A DNA stretch of 64,000 nucleotides, from contig NZ_KE383876.1 of NCBI RefSeq assembly GCF_000422565.1, positions 158,803 to 222,802 of the forward strand, in the 5' to 3' direction. How positions within the stretch are numbered: the first letter of the stretch is position 1; each line of letters opens with the position of its first letter. Positions 47,885-56,947 of the stretch are shown here, one piece after another. The translations under genes were made by a program, and so were the position numbers. The notes beneath the pieces are model-generated. The model did not search any database, was not told where the DNA came from, and saw nothing but the letters and a program-made list of their open reading frames with translations. Source of the stretch: Desulfovibrio aminophilus DSM 12254 (lineage in GTDB: Bacteria; Desulfobacterota; Desulfovibrionia; Desulfovibrionales; Desulfovibrionaceae).

Positions 47885-50524
47885 ATGAAGGACGAGAAAA
47901 AGACCAAAAAAGACCTCCTGCGGGAACTGCGCGAACTGCGCCTGCACGCCCGCCTCCTGGAAACCCTGGGCATCCAGCCCGGAGGCACGGACGCCAAGTT
48001 GCCGTTGCGCCACATGCTGGACGCCATCCACGACGGCATCACGCTCATGGACCGCGACCTCACGGTGGTCCTGACCAACTCCACGGTGGACCGCTGGTAC
48101 GCCCACGCCATGCCGGTGCTGGGCCGCAAATGCCACGACGTCTTCCTGGGCCGCAAGGCCCCCTGTCACGACTGCCCCTCCCTGCGGGCCATGGAGACCG
48201 GGGCCGTGCAGCACTACGAGGCCCAGCGCCTGGGTCCGGAGGGCCCGGACGGCTGGCTGGAGGTCTACGCCTCGCCGATCATGGACGAGGAAGGCCGCGC
48301 CGTGGCCGTGCTGGAATATTCCCGGGACATCACCAAGCGTCGGCAGGCCGAGGAGGCCCTTTCCCGCAGCGAGGAGAACTACCGCCTGCTGGTGGAAAAC
48401 CAGGCCGACATGGTGGTCAAGTTCGATCCCCAGGGCCACATCCTTTTCGCCAGCCCGGCCCTGTGCAGGGCCCTGGGCCGCTCCGAGGCCCAACTCATCG
48501 GCTCCCATTACGGCCCCCTGGTCCACCCGGAGGACCGTCCCATCGCCGAGGCCGGTTTCGGAACCCTCTTCGCCCCGCCCTACACCCTGACCAGCCGGAC
48601 CCGCGTCCTGACCGCCTCGGGCTGGCGCTGGCAGCAGTGGTCCCACCGCGCCGTCGTGAATGTCCGGGGCGAGGTGAGCGAGGTGGTCGGCACGGGCCGG
48701 GACATCGAGGATCAGAAACGCGCCGAGACGGCCCTGCAGGAATCCGAGGCCCGCTTCCGCACGCTCACCGAAACCGCCACAGTGGCCATCTTCATCATCC
48801 AGGGCGAGCACATCGTCTACATCAACCCGGCGGGAGAGCAGCTCTGCGGCAGGTCGCTCGAGGAACTGCATCCCCTCCCCTTCTGGGAGATCGCCCACCC
48901 GGACATGCGCGAAACCGTACGCGCATACGGGCTGGCCCGGCAGAAAGGCGAGTCGCCTCCCTCTTCCTACGAAATGGAGATCCAGCTTCCCTCGGGCCAG
49001 ACCCGCTGGGCCGACCTTTCGGTGACCAGCATGGAATATCGGGGGGCCCCGGCGATCATCGGCACGGCCTCGGACATCACCGAACGCCGCCGGGCCACGC
49101 TGGCCCTGCGCGACTCCGAGGCCCGCTTCCGCTCCGTGTTCGAAAGCGCCGCCGTGGGCATCGCCCTGGCCGACACCCGGGGCGTCCTGGTGGACGTGAA
49201 CCACACCTTCCTGGACATGCTCGGCTACGAGGCGCACGAAGCCCTGGGCCGCTCGGCCTCGGACTTCGCCTTCCCCGAGGAGACCGACGTCTCGGAGGCG
49301 AACCAGCGCAGAACCCTGGCCGCCCCCTCCACGCCCTTCCGCACCGAGCGCCGTTACCGCCGCAAGGACGGCTCCGAACTCTGGGCGGACATCTCCGTGT
49401 CGCCCATCCTGGACCAGAACGGACGGGTGAGCGCGCTCATGGCCGTGCTCCTGGACATCGGCGAGGCCAAGCGGGCCTCCCTGGCCCTCAACGAGACGCT
49501 GGACGAACTGGACAGCGTGCTGGACAACAGTCTGGTGGGCATCGCGGTCATGCGCGACCGGGTCATCACCCGGGTGAACTCCCGCATGGCCGACATGCTC
49601 GGCTACACGGCCCAGGAGCTGCTGGGCCGAAGCTCCCGCGTCATCCACATCTCGGACAAGTATTTCGAGGAGTTCGGCCAAGTCTACCACCGCCGCCTGG
49701 ACCGCACCCAGTTCACCAACATCGAGTACCCGCTCATGCGCAAGGACGGCCGGGAAATCTGGTGCCGCCTGGCGGGCAAGGCCATCGACCGAAGCAACCT
49801 GAGCCGGGGCGTGGTCTGGTGCGTGGAGGACGTGACCGAGGAAAAGAAGGCCCAGCAGGCCCTGCGCCAATACGCCAAGGATCTCTTCCGCGCCAAGCAG
49901 CAGGTGGAGGAGAGCGCCAGGAGGCTGGCCGCCATCATCGGCGAACAGGACGAGAAGAACGAACGGCTGGAGATGGAGATCGCGGAACGCAAGCGCGTGG
50001 AGGAGGCCCTGCGGGAGTCCGAGCTGCGCTACCGCGAGCTCTCCATCCGCGACGAGCTGACCGGGCTGTTCAACGCCCGCCACTTCTTCGAGCTGGCCGA
50101 GGCCGAGATCCGGCGCACCACCCGTTACGGCCACCCCCTCTCGCTCATCTTCATCGACCTGGACGACTTCAAGAAATTCAACGACGCCCACGGCCATCTG
50201 GCCGGAGACAAGGTTCTGGCCGCCCTGGGCCGGGTGCTCTCCTCCTCCATCCGCGACACGGACGCGGCCTTCCGTTACGGAGGCGAGGAGTTCATCATCC
50301 TTCTGCCGGAAACCCCCGGCAAGGAAGCCATGCTCCAGGCCGACCGGGTCCGCGAGGCCTTCCGGGGGATCACCTTCACCCCGGCGCAGGCCTGCCAGAC
50401 CCTCTCCGTGGGCGTGGCCCAGTTCAAGGCCGGCGAAACCCTGCGGGGATTCATCCACCGCGCGGACCAGGCCATGTACCGGGCGAAGAGTTCAGGCAAG
50501 AACCAGTGCCGCCTGGCGGACTGA
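47885..50524 (+). CDS. Multi-PAS diguanylate cyclase
   Basis: 879 residues, soluble. N-terminal PAS with a CxxC-type CHDCPSL motif, then four more PAS/PAC units (to about 635), a coiled linker (AKQQVEESARRLAAIIGEQ), and a GGDEF domain with active GGEEF (about 799-803) and an RxxD inhibitory site (RDTD) five residues before it. It makes c-di-GMP from GTP and is feedback-inhibited. The PAS count suggests sensing of redox or small molecules. ATG 47885 starts the conserved part. Confidence 0.87.
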   Translation: MKDEKKTKKDLLRELRELRLHARLLETLGIQPGGTDAKLPLRHMLDAIHDGITLMDRDLTVVLTNSTVDRWYAHAMPVLGRKCHDVFLGRKAPCHDCPSLRAMETGAVQHYEAQRLGPEGPDGWLEVYASPIMDEEGRAVAVLEYSRDITKRRQAEEALSRSEENYRLLVENQADMVVKFDPQGHILFASPALCRALGRSEAQLIGSHYGPLVHPEDRPIAEAGFGTLFAPPYTLTSRTRVLTASGWRWQQWSHRAVVNVRGEVSEVVGTGRDIEDQKRAETALQESEARFRTLTETATVAIFIIQGEHIVYINPAGEQLCGRSLEELHPLPFWEIAHPDMRETVRAYGLARQKGESPPSSYEMEIQLPSGQTRWADLSVTSMEYRGAPAIIGTASDITERRRATLALRDSEARFRSVFESAAVGIALADTRGVLVDVNHTFLDMLGYEAHEALGRSASDFAFPEETDVSEANQRRTLAAPSTPFRTERRYRRKDGSELWADISVSPILDQNGRVSALMAVLLDIGEAKRASLALNETLDELDSVLDNSLVGIAVMRDRVITRVNSRMADMLGYTAQELLGRSSRVIHISDKYFEEFGQVYHRRLDRTQFTNIEYPLMRKDGREIWCRLAGKAIDRSNLSRGVVWCVEDVTEEKKAQQALRQYAKDLFRAKQQVEESARRLAAIIGEQDEKNERLEMEIAERKRVEEALRESELRYRELSIRDELTGLFNARHFFELAEAEIRRTTRYGHPLSLIFIDLDDFKKFNDAHGHLAGDKVLAALGRVLSSSIRDTDAAFRYGGEEFIILLPETPGKEAMLQADRVREAFRGITFTPAQACQTLSVGVAQFKAGETLRGFIHRADQAMYRAKSSGKNQCRLAD

Positions 50525-51151
50525 CCTTTCGCTGTCTTTCGTTTTCCCTTGGAGAACAGCTTCGCGCACAGCGTCCAGGCCGATCCGCTCCACAAAGCGG
50601 GCCGTCCGCTCCTTCGCCTTCCCTTCCCGGGCATAGAACTCCAGCACCCGGCGCGCGAGCCCCAGGGACTCCGCGGCCGACAGCTTCCCGGCCAACAGGT
50701 CGCCGACCCTCGGCTTCATGCCCGCGTTGCCGCCGAAATACAGGCTCCAGCCCGAGGAGCGGCCCACCAGCCCCAGGTCGCGCACCAGGCTCTCGGCGCA
50801 GGAGCGCGGGCAGGACGAGACCCCGGCCTTGACCTTGGCGGGCAGGACCATCTCCGCCAGCAGGGCCTCCAGCTCCAGCCCCAGGTCCGGACCGTCGGCC
50901 AGGGCGTGGGCGCATCCCGCCCGGCCCGGGCAGGCCTGGACATAGTGCGGGCAGTGGGCCTCGCCGCCGCCCAGGGCCGCGCGCACGGCCTCGTAGTCCC
51001 CGGGCCGAATGCCCGCCAAGAGCAGACGCTGCCCGGCCGTGGCCCGGACCACGGGAATGCCGAACTCCTCCACCACCCGGGCGATGCGGATCAGCCCGTC
51101 CGGTCCGATCTCGCCCAGGGGAGCCCTGGGTTTGATGCTCGTCTTCTCCAC
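50492..51151 (-). CDS. Small assimilatory-type sulfite reductase (siroheme [4Fe-4S])
   Basis: With the GTG start at 51151 the protein has 219 residues, close to the 218 of the Desulfovibrio vulgaris P590-type enzyme. Cluster cysteines lie in HCPHYVQAC-PGRAGC and SSCPRSCAES, which coordinate the coupled siroheme-[4Fe-4S] centre. It reduces sulfite to sulfide with low-potential electrons. A longer reading frame reaches 51247, but that part is only translated intergenic repeat, so GTG 51151 (GGAGGAG just upstream) is preferred. It converges with the diguanylate cyclase, overlapping by 33 nt. Confidence 0.82.
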   Translation of the reverse strand: MEKTSIKPRAPLGEIGPDGLIRIARVVEEFGIPVVRATAGQRLLLAGIRPGDYEAVRAALGGGEAHCPHYVQACPGRAGCAHALADGPDLGLELEALLAEMVLPAKVKAGVSSCPRSCAESLVRDLGLVGRSSGWSLYFGGNAGMKPRVGDLLAGKLSAAESLGLARRVLEFYAREGKAKERTARFVERIGLDAVREAVLQGKTKDSERSVRQAALVLA

Positions 51152-51527
51152 GATCTCCTCCGCCTTCGGCGGTTTCCAGAAACACCAAGAGACTCTCGTC
51201 TCCTCCGGCTTCGCCGGGTTATAAAAAGGCGAAGCCGGGTTCGCCATTCCGCCTTCCTATAAATGGGGGCGAAGCCCCCCTGACAGGCGGACGCGAGGCG
51301 TATTTTCACGAGCCAGGCAGGGGCAAGGCGGGATCGGTCCGAAGGCCTCACACGACATTCACCGCGCCCCATCACCCCTGAATCGGGAGTGAACCGCCCC
51401 TTGCCTTGTCGTGAAAATACCCGAGGGCCCGCCCCCCATTTTCGCCGCCGCCTTCGGCGGTCTATAGAAATGCCAAGAGACTCTCCCCTCCCCGTCTTTC
51501 CGGAAACAGGGACGAAGCCCCCCTCAA
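51152..51527. other. 376-nt intergenic region rich in repeats
   Basis: No gene is seen. It holds two near-identical segments with CCGCCTTCGGCGG and AAGAGACTCTC (51164-51208 and 51449-51494), GGCGAAGCC hairpins (51210-51248) and a separate inverted-repeat element (51300-51420). Confidence 0.6.
51300..51420. repeat. 121-nt inverted-repeat element (MITE-like)
   Basis: The ends GTATTTTCACGA and TCGTGAAAATAC match exactly. Inside, about 15 more bases (GGCA-GGGGC type) also match as an inverted repeat, around a unique 60-nt core. It could fold into a long hairpin. No target-site duplication is obvious. Confidence 0.6.
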
Positions 51528-51842
51528 TCAAATAGGGGGCGCGATGGTCACCAATACCCGCATGCGGGTGGTGGCGCGCAGGCCGTGGGGCGTGGCGATG
51601 GGGCTGACCAGGATGTCGCCGGTCTCGGCGGGCAGGGCTCCGTCCTTGGACAGGAACTCGCCCCGGCCCTCGAGCACGGCGATGACCAGTTCGCCCTCGA
51701 TGTCGTGCGAATGCACGGGCAGCTCCTGGCCTGGCTCGAAATTGAAGTTCACGACCTTCATGTAGGGCGACTCGTGGGCGAAGAGCGGGGAGAAGCCCTT
51801 GTCCTTGAAACCGTTTTCCTTGAACAGCTCGACCTTCTTCAT
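51528..51842 (-). CDS. Small cupin-domain protein
   Basis: 104 residues with the cupin motif 1 HSHDIEGELVIAVLEGRGE and a motif-2-like PHGLRA; the metal histidines are seen in VHSHD and TPHG. Beta-barrel, cytoplasmic, probably metal-binding, with no assigned substrate. It is 22 nt after the iron-sulfur protein gene, so both are probably transcribed from the same HcpR-type promoter. AAGGAGG precedes the ATG. Confidence 0.8.
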   Translation of the reverse strand: MKKVELFKENGFKDKGFSPLFAHESPYMKVVNFNFEPGQELPVHSHDIEGELVIAVLEGRGEFLSKDGALPAETGDILVSPIATPHGLRATTRMRVLVTIAPPI

Positions 51843-51864
51843 GATCGTCCCTCCTTGGGGGTTG

Positions 51865-52647
51865 TCAGGCGGCCAGAGGCTGGCGGCCGAGCACGCGGCC
51901 GTCCAGGCCGATCACGACCTTTTCCAGGGGCGCGGCGATCCCGGCCCGGCGCATGGCGGCCTGCACGATGCGCGACAGGCCGGAACAACAGGGCACCTCC
52001 ATCTCCAGGACCGTGACGGAACGTGGGAGATTGGCCTGGAAGATGGCCGTGAACTTGTCCTCGTAGGCGGCCGCGTCGTCGAACTTGGGGCAGCCGAGCA
52101 GGAGCACGCGGCCGGGCAGGAAGTCGGCGTGCAGCGAGGGATAGGCCGCGGGCGCGCAGTCGGCGGTGACGAGCAGGTCGGCGTCCTTGAGGAACGGCGC
52201 GTGCGGAGGCACGAGCCGGATCTGCACCGGCCAGTGCGAAAGGGCGGCGGCCGGGCTCCCCATTGTCCGGGGCTGGTTGGCGGCCTGGCAGGGGGTCATG
52301 GAGACCACCCGTGATCCGGGGCAGCCGCCCGCCGGACGGGACGCGGGCCGCTCCAGCCGCAATTCCTCGGGCCGGGGCATGTGCCCGGGCACGGGTCGTC
52401 CCTGTTCCGTGAGGTGAGCGGCCACGGCCTCGGGGTCGAAGTCCTCGGTCTCCACCTCGACCACGCGGAGCGCGCCGGTGGGGCACTCGCCCAGGCAGGC
52501 TCCCAGGCCGTCGCAGAACCGCTCGGCCACGAGCCGGGCCTTGCCGTCGATGATCCGCAGGGCCCCCTCGGCGCAGGACGGCACGCACTGGCCGCAGCCG
52601 TTGCAGAGGTCTTCGTCGATGCGGATGAGCTTGCGCTTCACTTTCAT
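51865..52647 (-). CDS. 2x[4Fe-4S] ferredoxin-domain protein, HcpR-type regulon member (FrdX-like)
   Basis: 260 residues. Two N-terminal clusters (CNGCGQCVPSC and CDGLGACLGEC) are followed by a 190-residue domain with DCAPAAY, GCPKFDD and EVPCCSGL. It resembles the iron-sulfur protein encoded beside hcp in D. vulgaris. It likely donates electrons to Hcp during NO or hydroxylamine stress. The operator at 52715-52728 sits 68 nt upstream, correctly placed for activation. GGGAG before the ATG. Confidence 0.8.
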   Translation of the reverse strand: MKVKRKLIRIDEDLCNGCGQCVPSCAEGALRIIDGKARLVAERFCDGLGACLGECPTGALRVVEVETEDFDPEAVAAHLTEQGRPVPGHMPRPEELRLERPASRPAGGCPGSRVVSMTPCQAANQPRTMGSPAAALSHWPVQIRLVPPHAPFLKDADLLVTADCAPAAYPSLHADFLPGRVLLLGCPKFDDAAAYEDKFTAIFQANLPRSVTVLEMEVPCCSGLSRIVQAAMRRAGIAAPLEKVVIGLDGRVLGRQPLAA

Positions 52648-52714
52648 TGAGTTCTCCCGGGGGCTTTTCTCCGCCCCACGGTCAGGGAAATATCCCCGAT
52701 CGCGCCGGGCCGCC

Positions 52715-52728
52715 TTGACCCCGGTCAA
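52715..52728 (-). promoter_or_regulatory. HcpR-type operator before the iron-sulfur protein gene
   Basis: TTGACCCCGGTCAA: 6-bp perfect arms around CC. A minus-strand -10-like TATTTC at 52687-52692 puts its centre at about -41.5. The geometry does not fit the divergent plus-strand gene. Confidence 0.72.
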
Positions 52729-52809
52729 AAAAGACGGTTTTCTAAGCGAGGCCTGATGGAAAAATGAAAATAACACCTTCCATCGGAGAATGATGTTATT
52801 CTTCAGCGC

Positions 52810-54438
52810 ATGAGGGACAGCCGAACCTTGATCTTCCGGCTCATGCCGGACAGCCTGCGCGGCCGCATCCGGCTCTTTTCCCTGTTGCTCATCGCCCTGC
52901 CCGTGCTCACCTCGGCCCTGCTCTTCGGCGTGTTTCTCAAGGGCCGGGCCGAGGAGCAGGAACGCTTCCACCTGGACGTGCTCCTGGAACAATACACGGC
53001 CGAGGCCGACGACTGGCTGGGCCGCTGCATGGCGGACGTGACCTTCCTGGCTGAAAGCGAGGAGGCGCGCCATCTGCAACTGGAACGCCTGGGCCGGCTC
53101 CTGACCGCCTTCTCCCGCACCCACCAGGGTTTCATCGCCCTGAGCTACGTCGACGCCCGGGGCTTCACGGTCCTGGACCCCTCGGGCGTACCGGCGGGCA
53201 TGGATATCTCCGACCGGAGCTACTTCCTGGCCGCGCGCCGGGGCGACTCCACGATCACGGACGTCGTCACGAGCCGCGCCACGGGACTGCCCGTGCTGAT
53301 CTTCGCCGCGCCGGTGCGGGGGCCGGAGCGGGATTTCCGAGGCCTCATCCTGGGCGCGTCCAGCCCGGCGGCCCTGGACAAGATGGCCCGGCTGGCGGCC
53401 ACCTCCGAGGGCCGGATCATCCGCATCCTGGACCGCAAGGGCGAACGGGTCACGGGGCGCTCCGGGCCCCTGGCCGGGGTCGTGGGGCCTCCCCTGGAGT
53501 CCCCGCTCCGCGAGCTGGTCTTCAGGAACGCCCCGCTGCCGCCCATCTACGCCGACCACGCGGGCCGGATCGTGGTGGGCCGTTCCAAAACCCTCAAGGA
53601 CGGCCAATGGGTGGCCGTGGCCGAAACGCCCCTGCGCGTGGTCCACGCCGGGGTCTGGAACTTCCTGACCGTGGCCGTGCTGGCGGCGCTGGCGGTCATC
53701 ACCCTGCTCACCCCGGCCTTGCTGCGGCTGACCCGCTCCGTCGAAGCTCCCCTGGAGGAGATGGCCCGCATGGCCCGCGCCATGGAGGAGGATCGGCCGG
53801 ACATGGACTGCGCGCCGGGAGCCTTCCGCGAGGCCCCGGACGAAATACGAACCTTGTACGACGCCTTCGTCCACATGACCGGCAAGCTGCGGGACACCAT
53901 CTCCCAGCTGGCCGTGTGCGCGATCACGGACCCGCTCACCGCCCTGGCCAACCGGCGCTCGCTCATGGACGAGGGCCGACGCCTGGCCGGGGTCTGTCGC
54001 CGCTCCGGCGTCCCATTCTCCGTGCTCATGATCGACCTGGACGGATTCAAACAGATCAACGACACGCTGGGACACCAGGCCGGGGACGAGGTGCTGCGGC
54101 ATGTGGCAGGTCGGCTGCGCGCGGCCGCCCGGAGCACGGACTTCGTGGCCCGCTACGGCGGGGAGGAATTCGTGGTTCTGGCCCCCGGCGCCGACGCGGC
54201 CCAGGCCCTGAGCCTGGCCGAACGTCTGCGCGCGGCCGTGGAGTCCGAAGCCTGCCCCCTGGATATCCAGAGCGTGCTCTGCACGGTGAGCATCGGCACG
54301 TCCACCCTTGACGGCGCGGGTACCCCCGAAGAAGCTTTGGAAGCCGCCCTGGGCCGCGCGGACCAAGCCCTCTATCAAGCCAAGAACGCGGGCCGCAACC
54401 GCGTCCGGGCCTTCGACCCGGCTTCGCCGGGTTCCTGA
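52810..54438 (+). CDS. Membrane diguanylate cyclase with Cache sensor
   Basis: 542 residues. TM1 about 20-40, periplasmic Cache-like domain about 45-275 (DISDRSYFLAARRG), TM2 about 280-305, HAMP-like linker, then GGDEF with GGEEF (about 451-455) and RxxD (RSTD) five residues before it. It makes c-di-GMP in response to a periplasmic ligand. It is divergent from the HcpR-type-controlled gene but is not itself placed for activation by that site. Confidence 0.87.
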   Translation: MRDSRTLIFRLMPDSLRGRIRLFSLLLIALPVLTSALLFGVFLKGRAEEQERFHLDVLLEQYTAEADDWLGRCMADVTFLAESEEARHLQLERLGRLLTAFSRTHQGFIALSYVDARGFTVLDPSGVPAGMDISDRSYFLAARRGDSTITDVVTSRATGLPVLIFAAPVRGPERDFRGLILGASSPAALDKMARLAATSEGRIIRILDRKGERVTGRSGPLAGVVGPPLESPLRELVFRNAPLPPIYADHAGRIVVGRSKTLKDGQWVAVAETPLRVVHAGVWNFLTVAVLAALAVITLLTPALLRLTRSVEAPLEEMARMARAMEEDRPDMDCAPGAFREAPDEIRTLYDAFVHMTGKLRDTISQLAVCAITDPLTALANRRSLMDEGRRLAGVCRRSGVPFSVLMIDLDGFKQINDTLGHQAGDEVLRHVAGRLRAAARSTDFVARYGGEEFVVLAPGADAAQALSLAERLRAAVESEACPLDIQSVLCTVSIGTSTLDGAGTPEEALEAALGRADQALYQAKNAGRNRVRAFDPASPGS

Positions 54439-54482
54439 AGGCCTTCGGCCTGTTTCAAAAAGATTGAAAGACGAAAGCTTCT

Positions 54483-54603
54483 TCCGCCTTTCTATGAACC
54501 CCCGAAGGGCCGGCTTCGCCGGTCTTCAAAAAGACTAAAAAAAAGAAAACCGCTTTGCCTTTCTATGCCCCCCCGAAGGGGGCGAGGGGGGCGAAGGAGG
54601 CCT
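54483..54603. repeat. Dispersed GAAG-type hairpin repeats
   Basis: Two GCCTTTCTATG-CCCCCGAAGGGG units and CCGGCTTCGCCGG between the cyclase and ybaK genes, which converge here. Confidence 0.6.
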
Positions 54604-55039
54604 TGGTGAGGGCGGCGAGGTCGCGGGGGGTAAGTTCGATGTCCACGCCGCGGCGTCCGGCGCTGACGAAGATGGTCGGATGGGCCTCGGCCGAGGCGTC
54701 GATGTAGGTTGGCAGACGCTTCTTCTGGCCCAGGGGGCTGACCCCGCCGACCACGTAGCCGGTGACGCGCTCGACCCGCGCCACGTCGGCCAGGGCGGCC
54801 TTCTTGACGCCCGCGGCCTTGGCCAGCAGCTTCAGGTCCAGACGCCGCAGCACCGGCGCCACGGCCACCACGAGGCCCGCGCCCGCCTCCACGACCAGGG
54901 TCTTGAAGACCCGCTCCGGGTCCACGCCCAGCTTGTCCGCCGCCTCGCGGCCATAGGACTCCGCCGCCGGGTCGTGCTCATACTCGTGGACCTGAAAGGC
55001 GATCCTGGCCTTCTTCGCCATCTCGATGGCCGGGGTCAT
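54563..55039 (-). CDS. ybaK: YbaK-type aminoacyl-tRNA deacylase (Cys-tRNA(Pro))
   Basis: 158 residues, YbaK/EbsC length. Motifs EYEHDPAAESYG, VFKTLVVEAG, VSPLGQKKRLPTYID and FVSAGRRGVDIELTP match the family, which hydrolyses mischarged Cys-tRNA(Pro). Cytoplasmic. GGGGAGGG precedes the ATG. It stands alone, convergent with the cyclase gene. Confidence 0.88.
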   Translation of the reverse strand: MTPAIEMAKKARIAFQVHEYEHDPAAESYGREAADKLGVDPERVFKTLVVEAGAGLVVAVAPVLRRLDLKLLAKAAGVKKAALADVARVERVTGYVVGGVSPLGQKKRLPTYIDASAEAHPTIFVSAGRRGVDIELTPRDLAALTKASFAPLAPFGGA

Positions 55040-55130
55040 GCTCCCTCCCCGTCGGACAACGCCGACACCGCCTCGTACCCCTTCCCCCCGCCAGCCCGCA
55101 ACCCCGGGCCTTCGGCCCATCCCAGAAAGG

Positions 55131-55250
55131 CGGCGGTGGGGGACCTCTCAGCCTTTCTGAAGACCGGCGAAGCCGGGGGCCTTCGGCCCATTCCAGAATG
55201 GCGGAAGAGCCTCTTCGCCTTTCTGAAAACCGGCGAAGCCGGAGGGTTGG
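55131..55250. repeat. Dispersed GGCGAAGCC-type hairpin repeats
   Basis: Two GCCTTTCTGAA(G/A)ACCGGCGAAGCCGG units at about 55153 and 55220, between ybaK and larE. Confidence 0.65.
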
Positions 55251-55281
55251 CGGGCGGGAGGATTGCGGATATTCTGCTCTC

Positions 55282-56052
55282 ATGACGCAACGCACCATGT
55301 CCGGCCTGGAGCCGCTTCTGGCCCTGCTGCGGCCCCTGACCGGGGCCGTGGCGGCCTATTCCGGCGGAGTGGACTCCACCCTGCTGGCCGTCGCCGCGCA
55401 CACGGCCCTTGGGCCCCGCGCCCTGGCCGTGACCGTGCGCTCGGCCTTCACGGCTCCCGGCGACCTGGACCTGGCCCTGGACAAGGCCCGCGCTCTCGGC
55501 CTGAACCACCGCGTCCTGGATCTGGACGTCTGGGCCGTACCCGGACTTTCGGCCAACGGCCCGGACCGCTGCTACCTCTGCAAGCGGGCCGTGCTCACGC
55601 CCCTGGCCGCCCTTGCCGCACAGGGAGTCGCCCTGTTGGAGGGCACCAACGCCGACGACGACCCGGCCCGGCCCGGCCGCCGCGCTGTGGCCGAGCTGGG
55701 CGCGCTCTCGCCCCTGGCCGAAGCCGGACTGGACAAGGCCGCCGTGCGCGCCCTGTCCCGCGACCTGGGCCTGCCCGGCTGGGACGCGCCCTCCAACTCC
55801 TGCCTGGCCACGCGCATCCCCACGGGCACGCCCCTGACCCCGGCCGCCCTGGAACGGGTGGACCGCCTGGAAACCGTGGCCCGGGGCCTGGGCCTCTCGG
55901 CCCTGCGCTGCCGCGACCGGGGCGAAACCCTCGTTCTTGAAATCCCGCCGGACCAGCTTCCCCTGGCCCGAAACAACGAAAACACCCTGGTCGAGGCCGC
56001 CCGCGCCGCCGGGTTCTCCGGCCTCATCATCAAGGAACGGACCTCCGCATGA
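55282..56052 (+). CDS. larE: LarE, ATP-dependent sacrificial sulfur transferase
   Basis: 256 residues. PP-loop AYSGGVDSTLLA (about 25-36), CYLCKR, and the conserved APSNSCLATRIP where the sacrificial cysteine lies. It adenylates and thiolates the nicotinic-acid-derived precursor of the nickel pincer cofactor. The stop overlaps larB by 4 nt. There is no strong ribosome site before ATG 55282 (55297 is the alternative). Confidence 0.88.
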   Translation: MTQRTMSGLEPLLALLRPLTGAVAAYSGGVDSTLLAVAAHTALGPRALAVTVRSAFTAPGDLDLALDKARALGLNHRVLDLDVWAVPGLSANGPDRCYLCKRAVLTPLAALAAQGVALLEGTNADDDPARPGRRAVAELGALSPLAEAGLDKAAVRALSRDLGLPGWDAPSNSCLATRIPTGTPLTPAALERVDRLETVARGLGLSALRCRDRGETLVLEIPPDQLPLARNNENTLVEAARAAGFSGLIIKERTSA

Positions 56053-56786
56053 ATTTCGACGAACTTCTGGACGCCTACCGCCAAGGCCGCGCCGACAAGG
56101 ACGACCTGAAGCGGGCGCTGCTGCGCGAAACCTACATCGACGCGGGCATGGCCAAGCTGGATCACCGCCGCGCCGAACGCACGGGCTGCGCCGAGGTGGT
56201 CTTCTGCCAGGGCAAGACTCCGGAACAGGTGGCCGAGATCATGGTCCGCCTGGCCGGACAGCAGCCCCGCGTCCTGGGCACCCGCGCCGCCCCGGCCCAC
56301 GCCGAGGCCGCCGCGGCCCGCCTGGAGGTGGACTACGACCCGGTCTCCCGCCTGCTCTCCCACACCCGCGAAGCCGTGAAGCCGCGCGGCAAGGTCGTGG
56401 TCCTCAGCGCGGGCACCTCGGACCTGCCCGTGGCCGAGGAAGCCGCCAAGACCGCCGAATTCCTCGGCTCCCGCGTACTGCGCCACTTCGACTGCGGCGT
56501 GGCCGGGCTGCACCGGCTCTTTCCCGTGATCGAGGAACTGCGCGACGCCCGGGCCGTGATCTGCGTGGCGGGCATGGAAGGGGCCCTGGCCTCCGTGGCG
56601 GGCGGACTCTGCCCCGCCCCGGTGATCGCCGTGCCCACCAGCGTGGGCTACGGCGCGAGTTTCGGCGGCCTCGCCGCCCTCCTGGCCATGCTCAACTCCT
56701 GCGCCCCCGGCGTCTGCACCGTGAATATCGACAACGGCTTCGGCGCGGGGTACCTTGCTCACCGGATGAACACCCTGGCTGGATGA
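56049..56786 (+). CDS. larB: LarB, nickel pincer cofactor carboxylase
   Basis: 245 residues, PurE-like. Motifs VVLSAGTSDLPVAEEA, VAGMEGALASVAGGL, and CAPGVCTVNIDNGFG are typical. It carboxylates nicotinic acid adenine dinucleotide at the start of the pathway. It overlaps larE by 4 nt; a 161-nt gap with a strong hairpin separates it from larC. Confidence 0.9.
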   Translation: MNFDELLDAYRQGRADKDDLKRALLRETYIDAGMAKLDHRRAERTGCAEVVFCQGKTPEQVAEIMVRLAGQQPRVLGTRAAPAHAEAAAARLEVDYDPVSRLLSHTREAVKPRGKVVVLSAGTSDLPVAEEAAKTAEFLGSRVLRHFDCGVAGLHRLFPVIEELRDARAVICVAGMEGALASVAGGLCPAPVIAVPTSVGYGASFGGLAALLAMLNSCAPGVCTVNIDNGFGAGYLAHRMNTLAG

Positions 56787-56896
56787 GCGAGGTGGGGGCT
56801 CCCCGCCCCCACGCCCCCGGCCAGGGGGCGGCCCTGGACCATTCAGCGGCGCGGCGAACGCCGCGACGACGTGAAGTTTTTTTGGGGGATGGGGGT

Positions 56897-56940
56897 CCGG
56901 GGGAAACCCCCTTCTTTGCAAAAAAGGGGGTTTCCCCCGG
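56897..56940 (+). repeat. 17-bp hairpin directly in front of larC
   Basis: Arms 56897-56913 (CCGGGGGAAACCCCCTT) and 56924-56940 are exact complements. The last two bases are the first of the GGAGG ribosome site (56939-56943), so the hairpin may limit larC translation. Confidence 0.7.
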
Positions 56941-56947
56941 AGGACTC

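Noticed and set aside
51152-51247. Longer N-terminus of the small sulfite reductase
   Set aside because: This part translates repeat DNA shared with other gaps; the GTG start with GGAGGAG gives the known family length.
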